Shown here: positions 32,859 to 43,456 of the stretch, piece after piece
Position numbering within the stretch: position 1 is the stretch's first letter
Layout of the letters: each line of letters starts with the position of its first letter
Assembly: GCF_963675165.1 (NCBI RefSeq)
Contig: NC_087377.1
Location: 4,293,042 to 4,357,041 of the forward strand
DNA from: Halichondria panicea
Lineage: Eukaryota; Porifera; Demospongiae; Suberitida; Halichondriidae
Direction of reading: 5' to 3'
DNA: 64,000 bases
Program-made: the position numbers and the translations under genes
The notes under the pieces: model-generated
Seen by the model: only the letters and a program-made list of their open reading frames with translations
Database searches by the model: none
What the model was told of the DNA's origin: nothing

Positions 32859-34307
32859 CTTGATAGTTGTTCTGTTTTCCTCCTGCGTGACGATCTTCCT
32901 CATGCCGAGCAACGTTTAACTCGTCCTATAGGTGCATGGTTGGGAGTAACAAAATTATGATTACAATTATAGCAGCAAAGAAAGTATTTTCCAGCTATTA
33001 AAAAATTGAAGTGCATGTCCATAATTATGTAGGAGAATTATGAGTACAGTGGAGCCCCTCTTAACGGCCACCCTTAAAGAAAGGCCAACTGTGATATAAA
33101 AGTCAAGTACCAATTGAAATTACAACCCCTCAACAAACGTCACCTCTGCATGCATGTATATATATATAGCGGCCAATTCCTATAAAGCGGTTCCACTGAA
33201 TGTATCTCTGGACCCAATCATTGCACTACTTATAGTGTCACTCTGAATATCGTATCAGTCTATAAGCTCTAACCTATATACCAGCCGGGTAATAATAATT
33301 ATATCAGATCGAGTTACTGTCAGCTGCAGTTAAAACAATTACTACCTATAGGTATCGTAAGTATCGACTGATTGAGTATATTGTACATTGTTGCAAAAGT
33401 ATAGCTTCAAGTAAAAACACACTTACATCCTTCCCACCCTCACACACCGCCCCTTCATTTCTACTGGACTCCGCTCCCTTATCATCCACTTACTTGTCTC
33501 CGTTCACAGTCTTAGCGTCATTCCTAGAGTGTGCAGAGCCTCCAAGTATATGGTTTTTTCCGTATTTATATGGATTTCTGTCTTCTAATACGGTTATACA
33601 GAATTAACTGCAAAAATACGGATATACATGTAGATCTATACAAGACTAGAAGTGACTTTTTGTCAGCTTACAGAATAAGTTAACTATATAGTTGACAGCG
33701 AAGGATCTAGTAGCATCCCTACAGCTGTAGTAGCTCTATGCCCTATGCTGGTAGTGAGTCTGATACTGAAAGACAGCTATAAATTTATCTTGATCTTGTA
33801 AACATGTCTATGCATGGTAAAACCAAGTCTCACTTGCCACGCCCCTTTATTAAAGGGGTGTGGCAATTACAACGCCACTAAACAGCATTTCATCTCATTT
33901 CCTGTGTTTTATACTCATTAAATACGGAAAAATGAGCTGATTAATACTGAAAAGAAAAGTTTCTACTTGGAAGCTCTGCATGAGTGTGCATGTGTGTGTG
34001 TCCATGGGAGGGAGGGAGTGTGTGTGTGGTGTACGTATATAAGTTTATACCCTCGAAATATACCTAATAATTATATACAATTTCAAGGTTATAATAAGCT
34101 GAAAATAGTAGCTAGTCAAGAACACATGCACCATGCATGCATGCTTGGACAAGCCACAACATTTCCACCCACTTCATTATACTGTATAGATACTATAGAG
34201 ATTGTGTCTTACCAAATTTATTCTTCTCAAACATTTTAACCCAGTGACATCCGTGCTGCTATGGGACTGCTGTTTGCAAGCATGGTGTACATAAATGACT
34301 GGAGGCC
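32859..34307 (-). pseudogene. Decayed SDAD1 exons 6, 7 and 8
   Basis: In the right order on the minus strand: exon 6 (34229-34307, [20 protein letters not shown], then broken), exon 7 (about 33431-33532, with deletions), exon 8 (about 32859-32927, shortened). Intron elements are copied too: the TACAGTGGAGCCCC MITE at 33050-33200 and a decayed match to 55822-55995 at 33210-33340. A second pseudo-copy of exon 6 lies at 41650-41748. Confidence 0.8.
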
Positions 34308-34319
34308 CTGCATGTGTGT

Positions 34320-34333
<14 letters not shown>

Positions 34334-34362
<29 letters not shown>
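34334..34362. repeat. (TG)n microsatellite
   Basis: Pure TG run next to the SDAD1 exon 6 pseudo-copy; absent from the duplicate at 41750. Confidence 0.9.
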
Positions 34363-35225
34363 TACAGCTGTAAAGCTTTGTGGGACATCATTATAGTATC
34401 ACAAAACCCTGGAATGTAAAGATATAGTACATAACCCACTAGAGACCCTGCATGTGCGTTAGGAAGGGACTTTTAGTGGAAGCTTTAATTGTGGGATATC
34501 ACCAATAATAGTATTCATACTGTCAAACCCTGGCATGTACATGTAAACAGGTAGAGATCGTATTCGATAATGCGCCGCCCCCGGCCGCCACGTGGTACGA
34601 GAACGTGGTCTAGACTGTTCTAGAAAAAAAGAGTTAATATTATATGCTTTGCAGAATCGTACATGAATTTCGTGGTCGTGGTGAGGATCTTATGCAAGAT
34701 AAGGTATACCAGGATACCTATCAGTCCTCCCTGTATCAGTCGATCCTAATTTATATACTGTATTACTAGAATATTTTGCGGGTGAAAACCTTTGCGAATG
34801 AGCCAACTCAGCAGAAAAATTGACCCTTTAATGTGCAATCTAACTGTTACGTTCTGGCAAGGATCGTGTGTAATTATCAGTGCTACCAGTACTAATTTTG
34901 GGATTTTATTTTGCGTAACGTTCGCATAATTGATGCTCGCAAAACATTCTAGTAATACGGTATATATAATTATGTTACGTCTTCTGATTGAGTAGCTCAA
35001 CTTGTGTCATCATACAACTTAACAAAACCTTCAAAGTACCCAGTCAGAGCATTACGGCATCCATCCATGCATGTCTTACTTTTAGTCCTCTAGTGTTATT
35101 GATTATGTATACTCAATATTATGGCACACGTATAATTATTGCATTGGTTAAAAGAGCAGCTGCCTACAGAAGTGAAGTCGATCACGTCAGTAAGTCAGTA
35201 ATTCGTGTAGTCCGAAGGAACGAAG

Positions 35226-35487
35226 ATGGAGTCCATTGAAAATATTTTTGGTGAGCACAAGTTACACAACACATAATGTATTGAGTTCATCATCCTCTTC
35301 CCTCTGTATAACAGGGCAATACACACGCTTCATTTGTGGCACTGTTGCTGCAGTGGTACTGGTGCCGATGAGTCTGGTCGTGGTGTTCATTTTATGCAGA
35401 CAGAATCACAAGCTGCCACTACAGGCAATTGACAGTGGGGAAAGCTCTGAGATGGTGTGCTCTCGTGATTGTTATGATACTCCATAA
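35226..35487 (+). CDS. Small single-pass membrane protein, copy A (two exons, unrecognised)
   Basis: Exon 1 35226-35250 (ATG, MESIENIFG, donor GTGAGC); exon 2 35315-35487 (acceptor ATAACAG, stop TAA). About 65 residues: short N-terminal part, QYTRF, a hydrophobic membrane segment (CGTVAAVVLVPMSLVVVFIL), basic CRQNHKL, then a tail ending SSEMVCSRDCYDTP. A second copy at 42621-42880 keeps both splice sites, the length and an identical last 15 residues, while flanking DNA has drifted; this argues for selection on the protein. Type I topology is inferred from the basic residues after the segment. Exon 1 might instead be an internal exon of a larger receptor. Function unknown. Confidence 0.6.
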
Positions 35488-36210
35488 CAACCACGAAAAC
35501 AGAACCACCTAATGCCGACATTTATTGCTTATTAATTGTTTCCATCTTCATTTACATCATTAACCACCATCTGATTCACTTCATTTTAGCTCAATATCAA
35601 ATATTTATCTTGTGTGCCTGTTCCCTGTACAATTTAATCGATATTGATCATTAAACCTGATAGGTGGTATACTATAAAAGGATCGTCAAAGGTGAAATCG
35701 CCATAACATCACTACTGCACATTGTCTTATTAGTGCATGCACACTATGTAAGAGTAAGATCGACCACGAAAGACGTTCAGGTTCACTTCAAAGGAAAACT
35801 TGTAATTATGTACATGCATGCATGCATACACTCCCAAGATTATCTGCATATCCATCTATGACCTCGAGCTATGACAACCGGCCATGTCATGCAGCATTAT
35901 CAGATACAAACAGGTCTTCTTTAAACACATGCAATTATAGCGTATATACCCACAAACAGAGATTGCTTGTGGTGTGAAAAACACAATTCTTCACGTATAG
36001 CTAGCTAGCCAATATACGTTGTTGTGACAATAGAGGCACTAAATTAAATACTGAGTATGATTATCGTGTCGTAATCTCAATGCTTGTCATGATACATATA
36101 TAGGTAATAAATAAAATATGTACATGCTACGCAGGTTGAGTCAACCCCAGAGAGAAAGAGAGAGAGAGTTTAACACACATATATATATACACAGACTGAG
36201 TTAACCATGC

Positions 36211-36258
36211 ATGGACTGTGTTCTTTTGCTGGCAATTATGCTCTGTGCTTATACGTAT
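36211..36258 (+). CDS. Possible signal-peptide exon (copy 1)
   Basis: ATG 36211 opens MDCVLLLAIMLCAYTY, which has the shape of a signal peptide. A second copy at 36967 begins MDCVLLLAIMLCACTY. GT dinucleotides follow the hydrophobic core in both (AC|GTATAC and AC|GTACAA). No joined downstream exon could be identified, so this may be a first exon or chance. Confidence 0.25.
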
Positions 36259-36885
36259 ACGAGCACCTTAAACTAATGAAACGCACACACAGAACCATTG
36301 AACATATAGTGCATGAAAAGCTATATTCTTGAACCACATTCTATGATGTGAAAAATCCTCGGGTATCTAGAATCGAATTATTACAATGTTTTGCGAGTAT
36401 CAAACATACAAGTACACATTCACTTGATCATTAAACTGATAAGAGGTGGTACTATATACAAGGATCGTCAAAGGTGAAATTGCTATAACATCACTACCAC
36501 ATTGTCTTATTAGTGCACACTATCAAGAGTAAGATCGACCACGAAAGACATTCAGGTTCACTTCAAAGGAAAACTTGTAAGAGACACATGTATGTACATG
36601 CACGATATACTCCCGAGACTATCTGTATATCCATCTATATGACCTCAAGCTATGAAAACTATGACAGCATCAGTTCAATTGCAATTAGCGCATACCCACA
36701 AACAGAGATTGCTTGTTGTGTAAAAAACACGATTCTTCACGTATAGCTAGCTAGCCAACACACGTTATTGTGATAATAGAGGCACTAAATTAAATACTGA
36801 GCATATCGTAGCATAATCTCAATGCTTGTCATGATACATAGGAAGTAAATAAAATACGTACATCCTACGCAGGTTGAGCCAAGAC

Positions 36886-36887
<2 letters not shown>

Positions 36888-36932
<45 letters not shown>
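36888..36932. repeat. (GA)n microsatellite
   Basis: GA run of about 40 bases inside the second tandem copy; the first copy has only GAGAGAGAG (36158-36169). Confidence 0.95.
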
Positions 36933-36938
<6 letters not shown>

Positions 36939-36966
36939 CTAAACACATACACAGACTGAGTCAACT

Positions 36967-37016
36967 ATGGACTGTGTTCTTTTGCTGGCAATTATGCTCT
37001 GTGCTTGTACGTACAA
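36967..37016 (+). CDS. Possible signal-peptide exon (copy 2)
   Basis: Tandem copy of 36211: MDCVLLLAIMLCACTY. See that entry; weak evidence. Confidence 0.25.
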
Positions 37017-37468
37017 GCACCTTAAGCTAGCGAAATGCACACACAGAACCATTGTATGCTACTAAATAGTCAGCATGAAAAGCTATACCTGAACACACAT
37101 TAGTATACGTATATCTTTGCATTGGATGTGAAAAATCCTATAGAAAGTAGCTAAATCGATATCGAGTTACTACAATGTTTTGCAAGTAACAAACATAATG
37201 CGAACTTTAATTACAAGTGCCATTGGCTTATTAGTAAAATAAGATCGCAAAACGTAAATCGCAAAGTGTTACATTTTATAAGGCTCATTCGCAAACGTTT
37301 TTTCGCTTGCAAAAACCTTGTTGTAACACGATACATGGTTGGGTAAGGTTTATATTGTAGCCTATGCACATTACTATATGGACAGCTATAATTATGTACA
37401 ACAGTATACTTATACATTCTCTCACATAGCAGTAACCGTGTACTTCCAATATTTAAAAACCTTTGCAG

Positions 37469-37647
37469 CGTTTTCAACGCTCTTTCTGTATGTCCTGTAT
37501 AAAGTACTCGACAAAGTGTTGACTGACAACAACTGTACATTCCCCTTGTGCCCATGCTACCAACCTCCTGATGATCATCACGATGATGACTCTAACACGG
37601 CCTACCAAACAGGGCCTTACAGACAAGCCAAAGAGAAGCCTGACTGA
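37469..37647 (+). CDS. Membrane-plus-acidic-tail exon, NTAY type (terminal exon)
   Basis: After a CTTTGCAG acceptor the frame (phase 1) encodes FSTLFLYVLYKVL, a short hydrophobic stretch, then DKVLTDNNCTFPLCPCYQPP, an acidic run DDHHDDDS, NTAYQTGPYRQAKEKPD and stop. The tail has an NxxY motif (NTAY) and a second tyrosine, of the sort that bind PTB or SH2 domains when phosphorylated. Two further copies are broken: 43306-43456 (in-frame TAA at once) and 47609-47755 (one-base shift), though both keep the PLCPCYQ...NTAY stretch. It may be the last exon of a receptor whose upstream exons I could not find. Confidence 0.4.
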
Positions 37648-39200
37648 TAGTACAATACAATGCAAAGGCAAAAGCAAAACTGCTAAACAATTATACAGGG
37701 AAACGATTGCGTGTAATTATAAGCTGCACTAATAAAAGATTGAAAGTAACTTATTATAGTGTACGCATACCTGCCATCCATTTGTCATGATCTGATACAG
37801 GGAATACTTTCATAATTATTATAGAGTAAGAAACAGTTTAAAATCTGAATTTCACAAGCAACAAAACAAGCTTCCTGGTACTTAAACCATACTATTATAA
37901 ACTATTATGCCATCAAGTCGATTCCTTTCATGGAGTCAACATATACTACACATTTCTTCCTATTCACTTCCTTTGTTCGCTTGAATGATCTGATATACAG
38001 ATCTAGATATGCCATTCAAGGTACATTAGGCTCAGTATACACTTTGTTATCATGCTTATACGTCACGAATCATATGCACCAATTCAATTGAGATATACAT
38101 GTAATTATGACACGAGCGTCTCAAATTAGGCTAAAAGAAAATGATGTGCACAATGAATTATTATGATGTGCTGAATCAGCAGGCATGGATCTACTTAGAC
38201 CATGTGTACACAGCTTATAACTGTAGAGTATAATTATAAGCATGCCGGATCAGAAGATGAACTCTTCAACGGTTAATATAATTATGCTGACTGTGCGTGT
38301 GTGTCAAACTATATAGAGTCTAGTATGTCAAAGGGACCTGTGTATGATGGAGAAGGCAGTTACTATATACAGCACCATGCATGTGACGTGGCCTGCTCAT
38401 TCAGTAATTGCTAAACGTGCAGTACAAGACTTATTCACTACAATACGTGAAAGTTACTTGCTAGTTTAGCCTTTTATAGCCTAGCCTAACCACGTCGTAC
38501 CTCCTCTGGCAACAAGTGGGTCATGTGTGAGATCACCATACACATGTACGCATAAAGTTGAATTTCGTCAGAGCTCTGATAAACAGGCTGTGCATGCATT
38601 GCAATTGGGATTGAGAAACCATAATAATCTACACATAACTAAGTTACTCACTTACTCAGAGTTATGTCCATCGACATTATTCGTACAATCCACGAATCAA
38701 GTTGGCTGTCGGGTATACATATAGCTAGAGGGCTAAATTACTTCTCTTAAGCCGCCCCTAAAACTGAGTGCACCCACTTTGTGGGTTGATACAAAGCCAT
38801 ATAAGGGTATGTGTATGGTCATTTATTGTTACATGAGGTCACTATAATATTATAGGATGCAGTGCATATGGCAAAGAGGGTCACAATAATAATTATACGT
38901 GACTTCAAATCAATGGCTTAATTATACGATGGATGAATCAATTAACACACCATACTGTTATGCAACTATAAAATCTTTGCAGTGTTTACAGATGGCTCCA
39001 GGGTTTCATTTCAGAAATTATTAGTGTCTGGCATAACAAAGTGTCCATGATCTCCAAAAACCAGGGAAAACCCCATGCACAGATCCCCCTCACAGCTAAA
39101 ATCCTGTATGAAAGCTAGCTATAGCTATATAGCTATGCTACAATAATTATAGGCTGTGATTATGATTTTGTAAGTTAGCTAAAAGCTGTATGACATTATT
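37648..39200. other. Non-coding part of the duplication
   Basis: No supported gene. Matches 43497-43840 and 45830-46830 in the right copy. The only elements seen are short palindromes and the end word GTCGTACCTCCTCTGG (38494), related to the 100-bp MITE. Confidence 0.5.
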
Positions 39201-39678
39201 ACATGCGTGTATATAGAACTCATGTGTTCTAATAATACTATGATTGTCATAATATACTCACTTCACTGGGTACATGTCATCCGTTTGGTCTCACTCATGC
39301 AGTTCTTCCACATGATGTATAATGAACAGAAATTTAAATCATTATTTAAACTGCTTCTACTGACTATGACTGAGCAACTGATTAGCCAACTAAATAAACC
39401 CATAGAGAACATGTATGGCTTCCTATATAAGGCATCGGTGCCAACTTCCCCAGCCAAATTCCAGGGACAAAACATGCCTGCTACCGAAGGAGGCAACTTT
39501 TGGGAAATTCACAATAATTTAGGCACATAACTCTGATTTTTTCAGTGCAAGGCAACAATTCATACCTTCTTCCATGTTTTTCATACAAAAAAATGTGAAA
39601 TGTTGTGGGATGCTTCAGGCTCAGCTCTGATGTGGCTTCACTAGCTCACTGACATGCCATAACAATAATGACTCATCA

Positions 39679-39819
39679 GTTAGACACTGTTTTGGAGATG
39701 TCTATGGGATTTAAAAGCCCAAATGCACTGATTTAGTATCCCGAGCATAAGAAGCCCTCAGCCACTAAAGTGGCTGAGGGCTTCTAAATCACATGGACAC
39801 CAACAAAACAGTGTCTAAC
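39679..39819. mobile_element. 141-bp MITE with internal hairpin
   Basis: Ends GTTAGACACTGTTTTGG and CAAAACAGTGTCTAAC are inverted. In the middle, a perfect 17-base stem (AGAAGCCCTCAGCCACT, 39750-39766, and its complement 39769-39785) has only AA between the arms. A relative without the hairpin lies at about 62776-62890. Confidence 0.75.
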
Positions 39820-40679
39820 TCATTCAATTACTAGTGTGCATGCCCAAACCTTGCCCTCGATGCTTGACTACGTATACAATACAATTACTTGGCAATAGAA
39901 TACTAGGTATACTAAGTAAGTTGCAGGTATACTAAGTCCCATAGTATACCTGCTCTGAGGCACTTTTCCCATGTACTTCCCATGTAGATCTTATCAGTGT
40001 CTAAGTAAAGTTAGCCCCACCCACTTATTGGCTGATCAAGGTAGCTAGCTTCAAGTTTTCTTGTTTCTGTTCATTGTTTTAACAAGGGACAGGGGTGCTA
40101 ATTTTGGGACTGTCCCGGCCAATTCAGGACAGTTGGCACCTATATATGCTAATTAAGGGATTCACTTCGTGGTCAAAATTAAATTACCAGTAGCCAGATC
40201 CTCTATTGTGCACTTGAATGCTCAGCCATTTGTTCATGCATGCACACAGGCTCAACTGAGGAAGAGTATATCCAACTCTGCAACAGATGTATTTGGAAAG
40301 TAACGTGACTTTCGATCCTCTGAAACGCGCAATCGATAATTTTAATGACGATTTGGATTATTGCTGCCTCGAGGCAAGCAGAGGTTCCGGGCACTCGGAT
40401 TGGTGAGTTATTACCAGCAGGAAGTCACGTCGCTCTCCAAATATATTTTGATGCAAGGTAATGCTTAGTTCGACGCTCTCTCTCTTTTTATGGATTCTTG
40501 ATCAAGGATATAATTATACTAAAAGGAAGCAATTAAGTTGAAGTGCATGCAGTCTATACTGTTAATTGTAGCTGAACTATATTATGCAGGGCCACACGAA
40601 GAGATATTTTAAAAAAGGTTACTAAAAGCTCACAAGAGGCTGTTTTCCTTGGCTCTGTCAGCCACTTTAAGTACATATT

Positions 40680-40835
40680 AAGTGTCCTATAATTGAACAG
40701 CTCAGCACAATAATTGCATTCATGACAGTATCTAATCTACCACAGAATCCAATATCAACATTGACAAATTGATAGCACGCTCCCTCCCTAGCGTGTTGTG
40801 TACATTTACAATAATTTGACCAGTAAAGGGATAAA
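40680..40835. repeat. Dispersed repeat carrying the empty site of the 1191-bp transposon
   Basis: Matches 16080-16221 plus the sequence after 17412: CTACCACAGAATCCAATATC, GATAGCACGCTCCCTCCC, then CCAGTAAAGGGATAAATAC without any insert. Confidence 0.75.
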
Positions 40836-40847
40836 TACTAAAATAAA

Positions 40848-41024
40848 ATGCCTCAGCACTTTTCTCTGCAACCAAAAAACGTGCAAGGCTCATTCTCCTA
40901 TAAGGATGCTAGTCTCATGAATCCGCCGCCCTTCTTTTGGGAAGACCGTCTGAGCACTCTTTACATGAACTCATGGGTCACCAACGTGACCAATGAGATT
41001 GCTCACAAGTATCAGGTGACTTGA
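40848..41024 (+). CDS. 58-codon ORF or exon, unrecognised
   Basis: ATG 40848: MPQHFSLQPKNVQGSFSY, KDASLMNPPPFFWEDRLSTL, YMNSWVTNVTNEIAHKYQ, then VT and stop at 41022-41024. The amino-acid mix (Trp, Tyr, Pro, few low-complexity residues) looks like real protein. It may be an exon ending at CAG|GTGACT, or a short complete ORF. The family is not recognised. The antisense rRNA fragment starts right at its stop. It lies in the 1.1-kb spacer between the two large duplicates and is not duplicated. Confidence 0.4.
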   Translation: MPQHFSLQPKNVQGSFSYKDASLMNPPPFFWEDRLSTLYMNSWVTNVTNEIAHKYQVT

Positions 41025-41114
41025 TTGGTTTTGAATCTAATAAATACATCCCTTCTGAAGAGTCGGGACTTTGTGCATGTATTAGCTCTAGAATACCATG
41101 GTTATCCAAGTAGT
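41021..41114 (-). rRNA. 18S rRNA fragment (antisense), about 94 bases
   Basis: On the minus strand this reads CTACTTGGATAACCATGGTA, TTCTAGAGCTAATACATGCA, CAAAGTCCCGACT and GGGATGTATTTATTAGATTC, then AAAACCAATC. This is the conserved region near base 150-250 of eukaryotic small-subunit rRNA. One A of the usual GGTAATTC is missing and other positions differ, so it is a relic rather than a working gene. No other rRNA sequence flanks it. Confidence 0.85.
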
Positions 41115-41649
41115 AAGAAACCATGAATAGGAGGCAGCAAATAATGAAACTTTACATGCGGTTGCATGAGCAGCAATTAAGCAGTGTGGCTGACAGAGAT
41201 AGCGGATGTGGTTATATTTTTGTGGTTTTGTTAGCTTGTACATGCAGTGACCGCAATACATTCAATTGTGCTATGACTTCAAGTGAAGAGTGCTCAGACG
41301 TTCCTCCCTATGAGGTGCGACTGATTTATGAGACTATATAAGGATGCATGGCTTAGATAAGTCCTTCAATTCTACGTCACCATGCATAGATGGCTTCATT
41401 TTTATTTATTATATTTTTGCTTTTGCAGTACATTTGTAGTGAGTTTGAACTGGAATATTTTGTGCCAAGCCATTGTTGGTCCATGCCAATGTTATAGCAA
41501 AAGTTTATGCCCTTGAAATTATACCCAATATACGATATCGAGCTTATAATAAGCGCTATATATAGACCACACCATGCATGCATGGATAGAGGCACAACAT
41601 TTCCACTTATATAATTGAGCCTGTACAGATACGATAGAGATTGTCTCTT

Positions 41650-41748
41650 ACCCAATTAATATTCTTCTTGCACATTTCAACCTAGTGACATCCGTGCTGC
41701 TATGGGACTGCTATCTGCCAGCATGGTGTACATGAACGACCGGAGGCC
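41650..41748 (-). pseudogene. SDAD1 exon 6, second pseudo-copy
   Basis: Matches SDAD1 exon 6 (56844-56944): CATCCGTGCTGCTATGGGAC, GCATGGTGTACATGAACGAC. One Gln/Trp-region change (CGACCGGAGG for CGACTGGAGG) and a degraded donor end. No neighbouring SDAD1 exons here. Confidence 0.8.
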
Positions 41749-42620
41749 CTGCATGTGAGAGAGACAGTGACTTTTAGTAGTAGCTTTGTGGGATATCATT
41801 ATAGTATCACAAAACCCTGGAATGTAAAGATATAGTACATAACCCACTAGAGACCCTGCATGTGCGTTAGTTTAGTGGAAGCTTTATAATTGTGGGATAT
41901 CACCAATAATAATCATACTGTCAAATCAGGTAGAGATCGGCATTCGATAATGCGCCGCCCCCGGCCGCCACGTGGTACGAGAACGTGGTCTGCATGGATT
42001 GTTCTAGAAGAAAACAGTTAAAGACCAAAACATTATAGGCTACGCAGAATCGTGCATGAATTCGTGGTCGTGGTGAGGATCTCATGCAAGATAAGGTATA
42101 CCAGGATACCTATCATGTCAGTCCTCCCTGTATCAGTCGATCCTCATTTACTGTACGTATTACTAGAATATTTTGCGGGTCAAAAACTTTTACGAATAAG
42201 CCAACTCAGCAGAAAAATCGACCCTTTACGATCTAACCATTGCATTCTAGCAAAGATCGTGTGCAATTTCCAGTACTAATTTTGGGATTTTATTTTGTAT
42301 TTCTTACTAGAATGCTCGCAAAACATTCTATAGTAAGTAATACGGTATAATAAATAATTATATTACGTCTTCTGATCGAGTAGCTCAACTTGTATCATCA
42401 TACAACATAACAAAAACCTTCAAAGTACCCAGTCAGAGCATTACAGCATCCATCTATGCATGTCTTACTTTTAGTCCTCTAGTTTTATTGATTATGTATA
42501 CTGAATAAATGATGGCACACGTATAATTATTGCATTGGTTATAAGAGCAGCTGCATGCCTACAGAAGTGAAGTCAGTCACGTCAGTAAGTCAGTAATTTG
42601 TACAGTCCGAAGGAACAAAG

Positions 42621-42880
42621 ATGGAGTCCATTGAAAATACGTTTGGTGAGCACAAGTTAGACAACACATAATGTATTGAGTTCATCCCTCTTCCCTCTGT
42701 ATAACAGGGCAATATACACGCTTCATTTGTGGCACTGTTGCTGCAGTGGTACTGGTACTGATGAGCCTGGTCGTACTGTTCATTTTCTGTAGACAGAATC
42801 AGAGGCTGCCACTACAGGCAATTGACAATGGGGAAAGCTCTGAGATGGTGTGTTCTCGTGATTGTTACGACACTCCATAA
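42621..42880 (+). CDS. Small single-pass membrane protein, copy B (two exons, unrecognised)
   Basis: Exon 1 42621-42645 (MESIENTFG), exon 2 42708-42880 (stop TAA). The membrane segment is CGTVAAVVLVLMSLVVLFIF, followed by CRQNQRLPLQAIDNGE and the same tail as copy A, SSEMVCSRDCYDTP. All differences from copy A are single substitutions, and most keep the chemical character; no indel occurs in the coding part although the intron and flanks carry several. This supports a working pair. Tail tyrosine CYDTP is a possible phosphorylation site (inference). Confidence 0.6.
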
Positions 42881-43305
42881 GAATCACGAGCAGTAATGAA
42901 AACAGACCCACCTAACGCCGACATTGATTACTTATTGTTTCCATTTACTTGTCATCATTAACCACCATCTGATTCGGTTCATTTTAGCTCAATATCAAAT
43001 ATTTATCTTGTGTGCCTGTTCCCAGCACAATTTATCGATTCATCATTAAACTGATAGAGGTGGTACTGTATTACAAGGATTGCCAAAGGTAAAATTGCAT
43101 AGCATCAAAGTGTTACATTTTATGAGGCTCATCTGCAAACGTTTTTTTCGCTTGCAAAACCTTGTAGTAACACGATACACGGTTGGGCAAGGTTTATTGT
43201 AGCCTATGCACGTCACTATTATTATATGGACAGCTATATGCACAACAGTATAATTCTCTCACATAGCAGTAACTGTGTACTTCCAATATTAAAAAACCTT
43301 TGCAG

Positions 43306-43456
43306 CGTTTGCATAATTATGGTCAGATGCGAGGAAGCAAGAGTTAGTTAAGTGCTCGACAAAGTGTTGACCGACAACAACTGTACATTCCCTCTGTGTC
43401 CATGCTACCAACCTCCCGATGATCATCACGATGATGACTCTAACACGGCCTACTAA
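43306..43456 (+). pseudogene. Broken second copy of the NTAY tail exon
   Basis: The acceptor TTTGCAG is kept, but the third codon is TAA and the membrane part is replaced. KVLTDNNCTFPLCPCYQPPD and NTAY remain, with a stop directly after NTAY. Confidence 0.7.

Larger units (their letters stand above)
35647..37060. repeat. Tandem duplication of about 0.6-0.7 kb
   Basis: 35647-36290 and 36430-37060 are direct copies (GGATCGTCAAAGGTGAAAT, AAGATCGACCACGAAAGAC, CTCAATGCTTGTCATGATAC, ATGGACTGTGTTCTTTTGCT). The second contains an expanded (GA)n tract at 36888-36932. Confidence 0.85.
34220..40540. repeat. Large direct duplication, left copy
   Basis: Matches about 41640-48700 in the same order and orientation. 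Anchors: SDAD1 exon 6 fragment (34229 against 41650), AATGCGCCGCCCCCGGCCGC (34569/41949), the membrane-tail gene (35226/42621), GTTTTTTCGCTTGCAAAA (37297/43140), GGTACCTCC-type block (38495/46450), CACTGGGTACATG (39266/48155), and GAGGCAAGCAGAGGTTCCGG (40371/48522). The right copy has gained about 2 kb near 43.8-45.8 kb and about 1 kb near 46.9-47.9 kb. Confidence 0.8.

Noticed and set aside
39207-39530. 107-codon ORF
   Set aside because: The copy in the right large duplicate (48100-48330) does not keep the frame.
42052-42279. 75-codon ORF with MHEFVVVVRISCKIR
   Set aside because: The left duplicate (34660-34700) has an extra base in the first codons, so the frame is not conserved.
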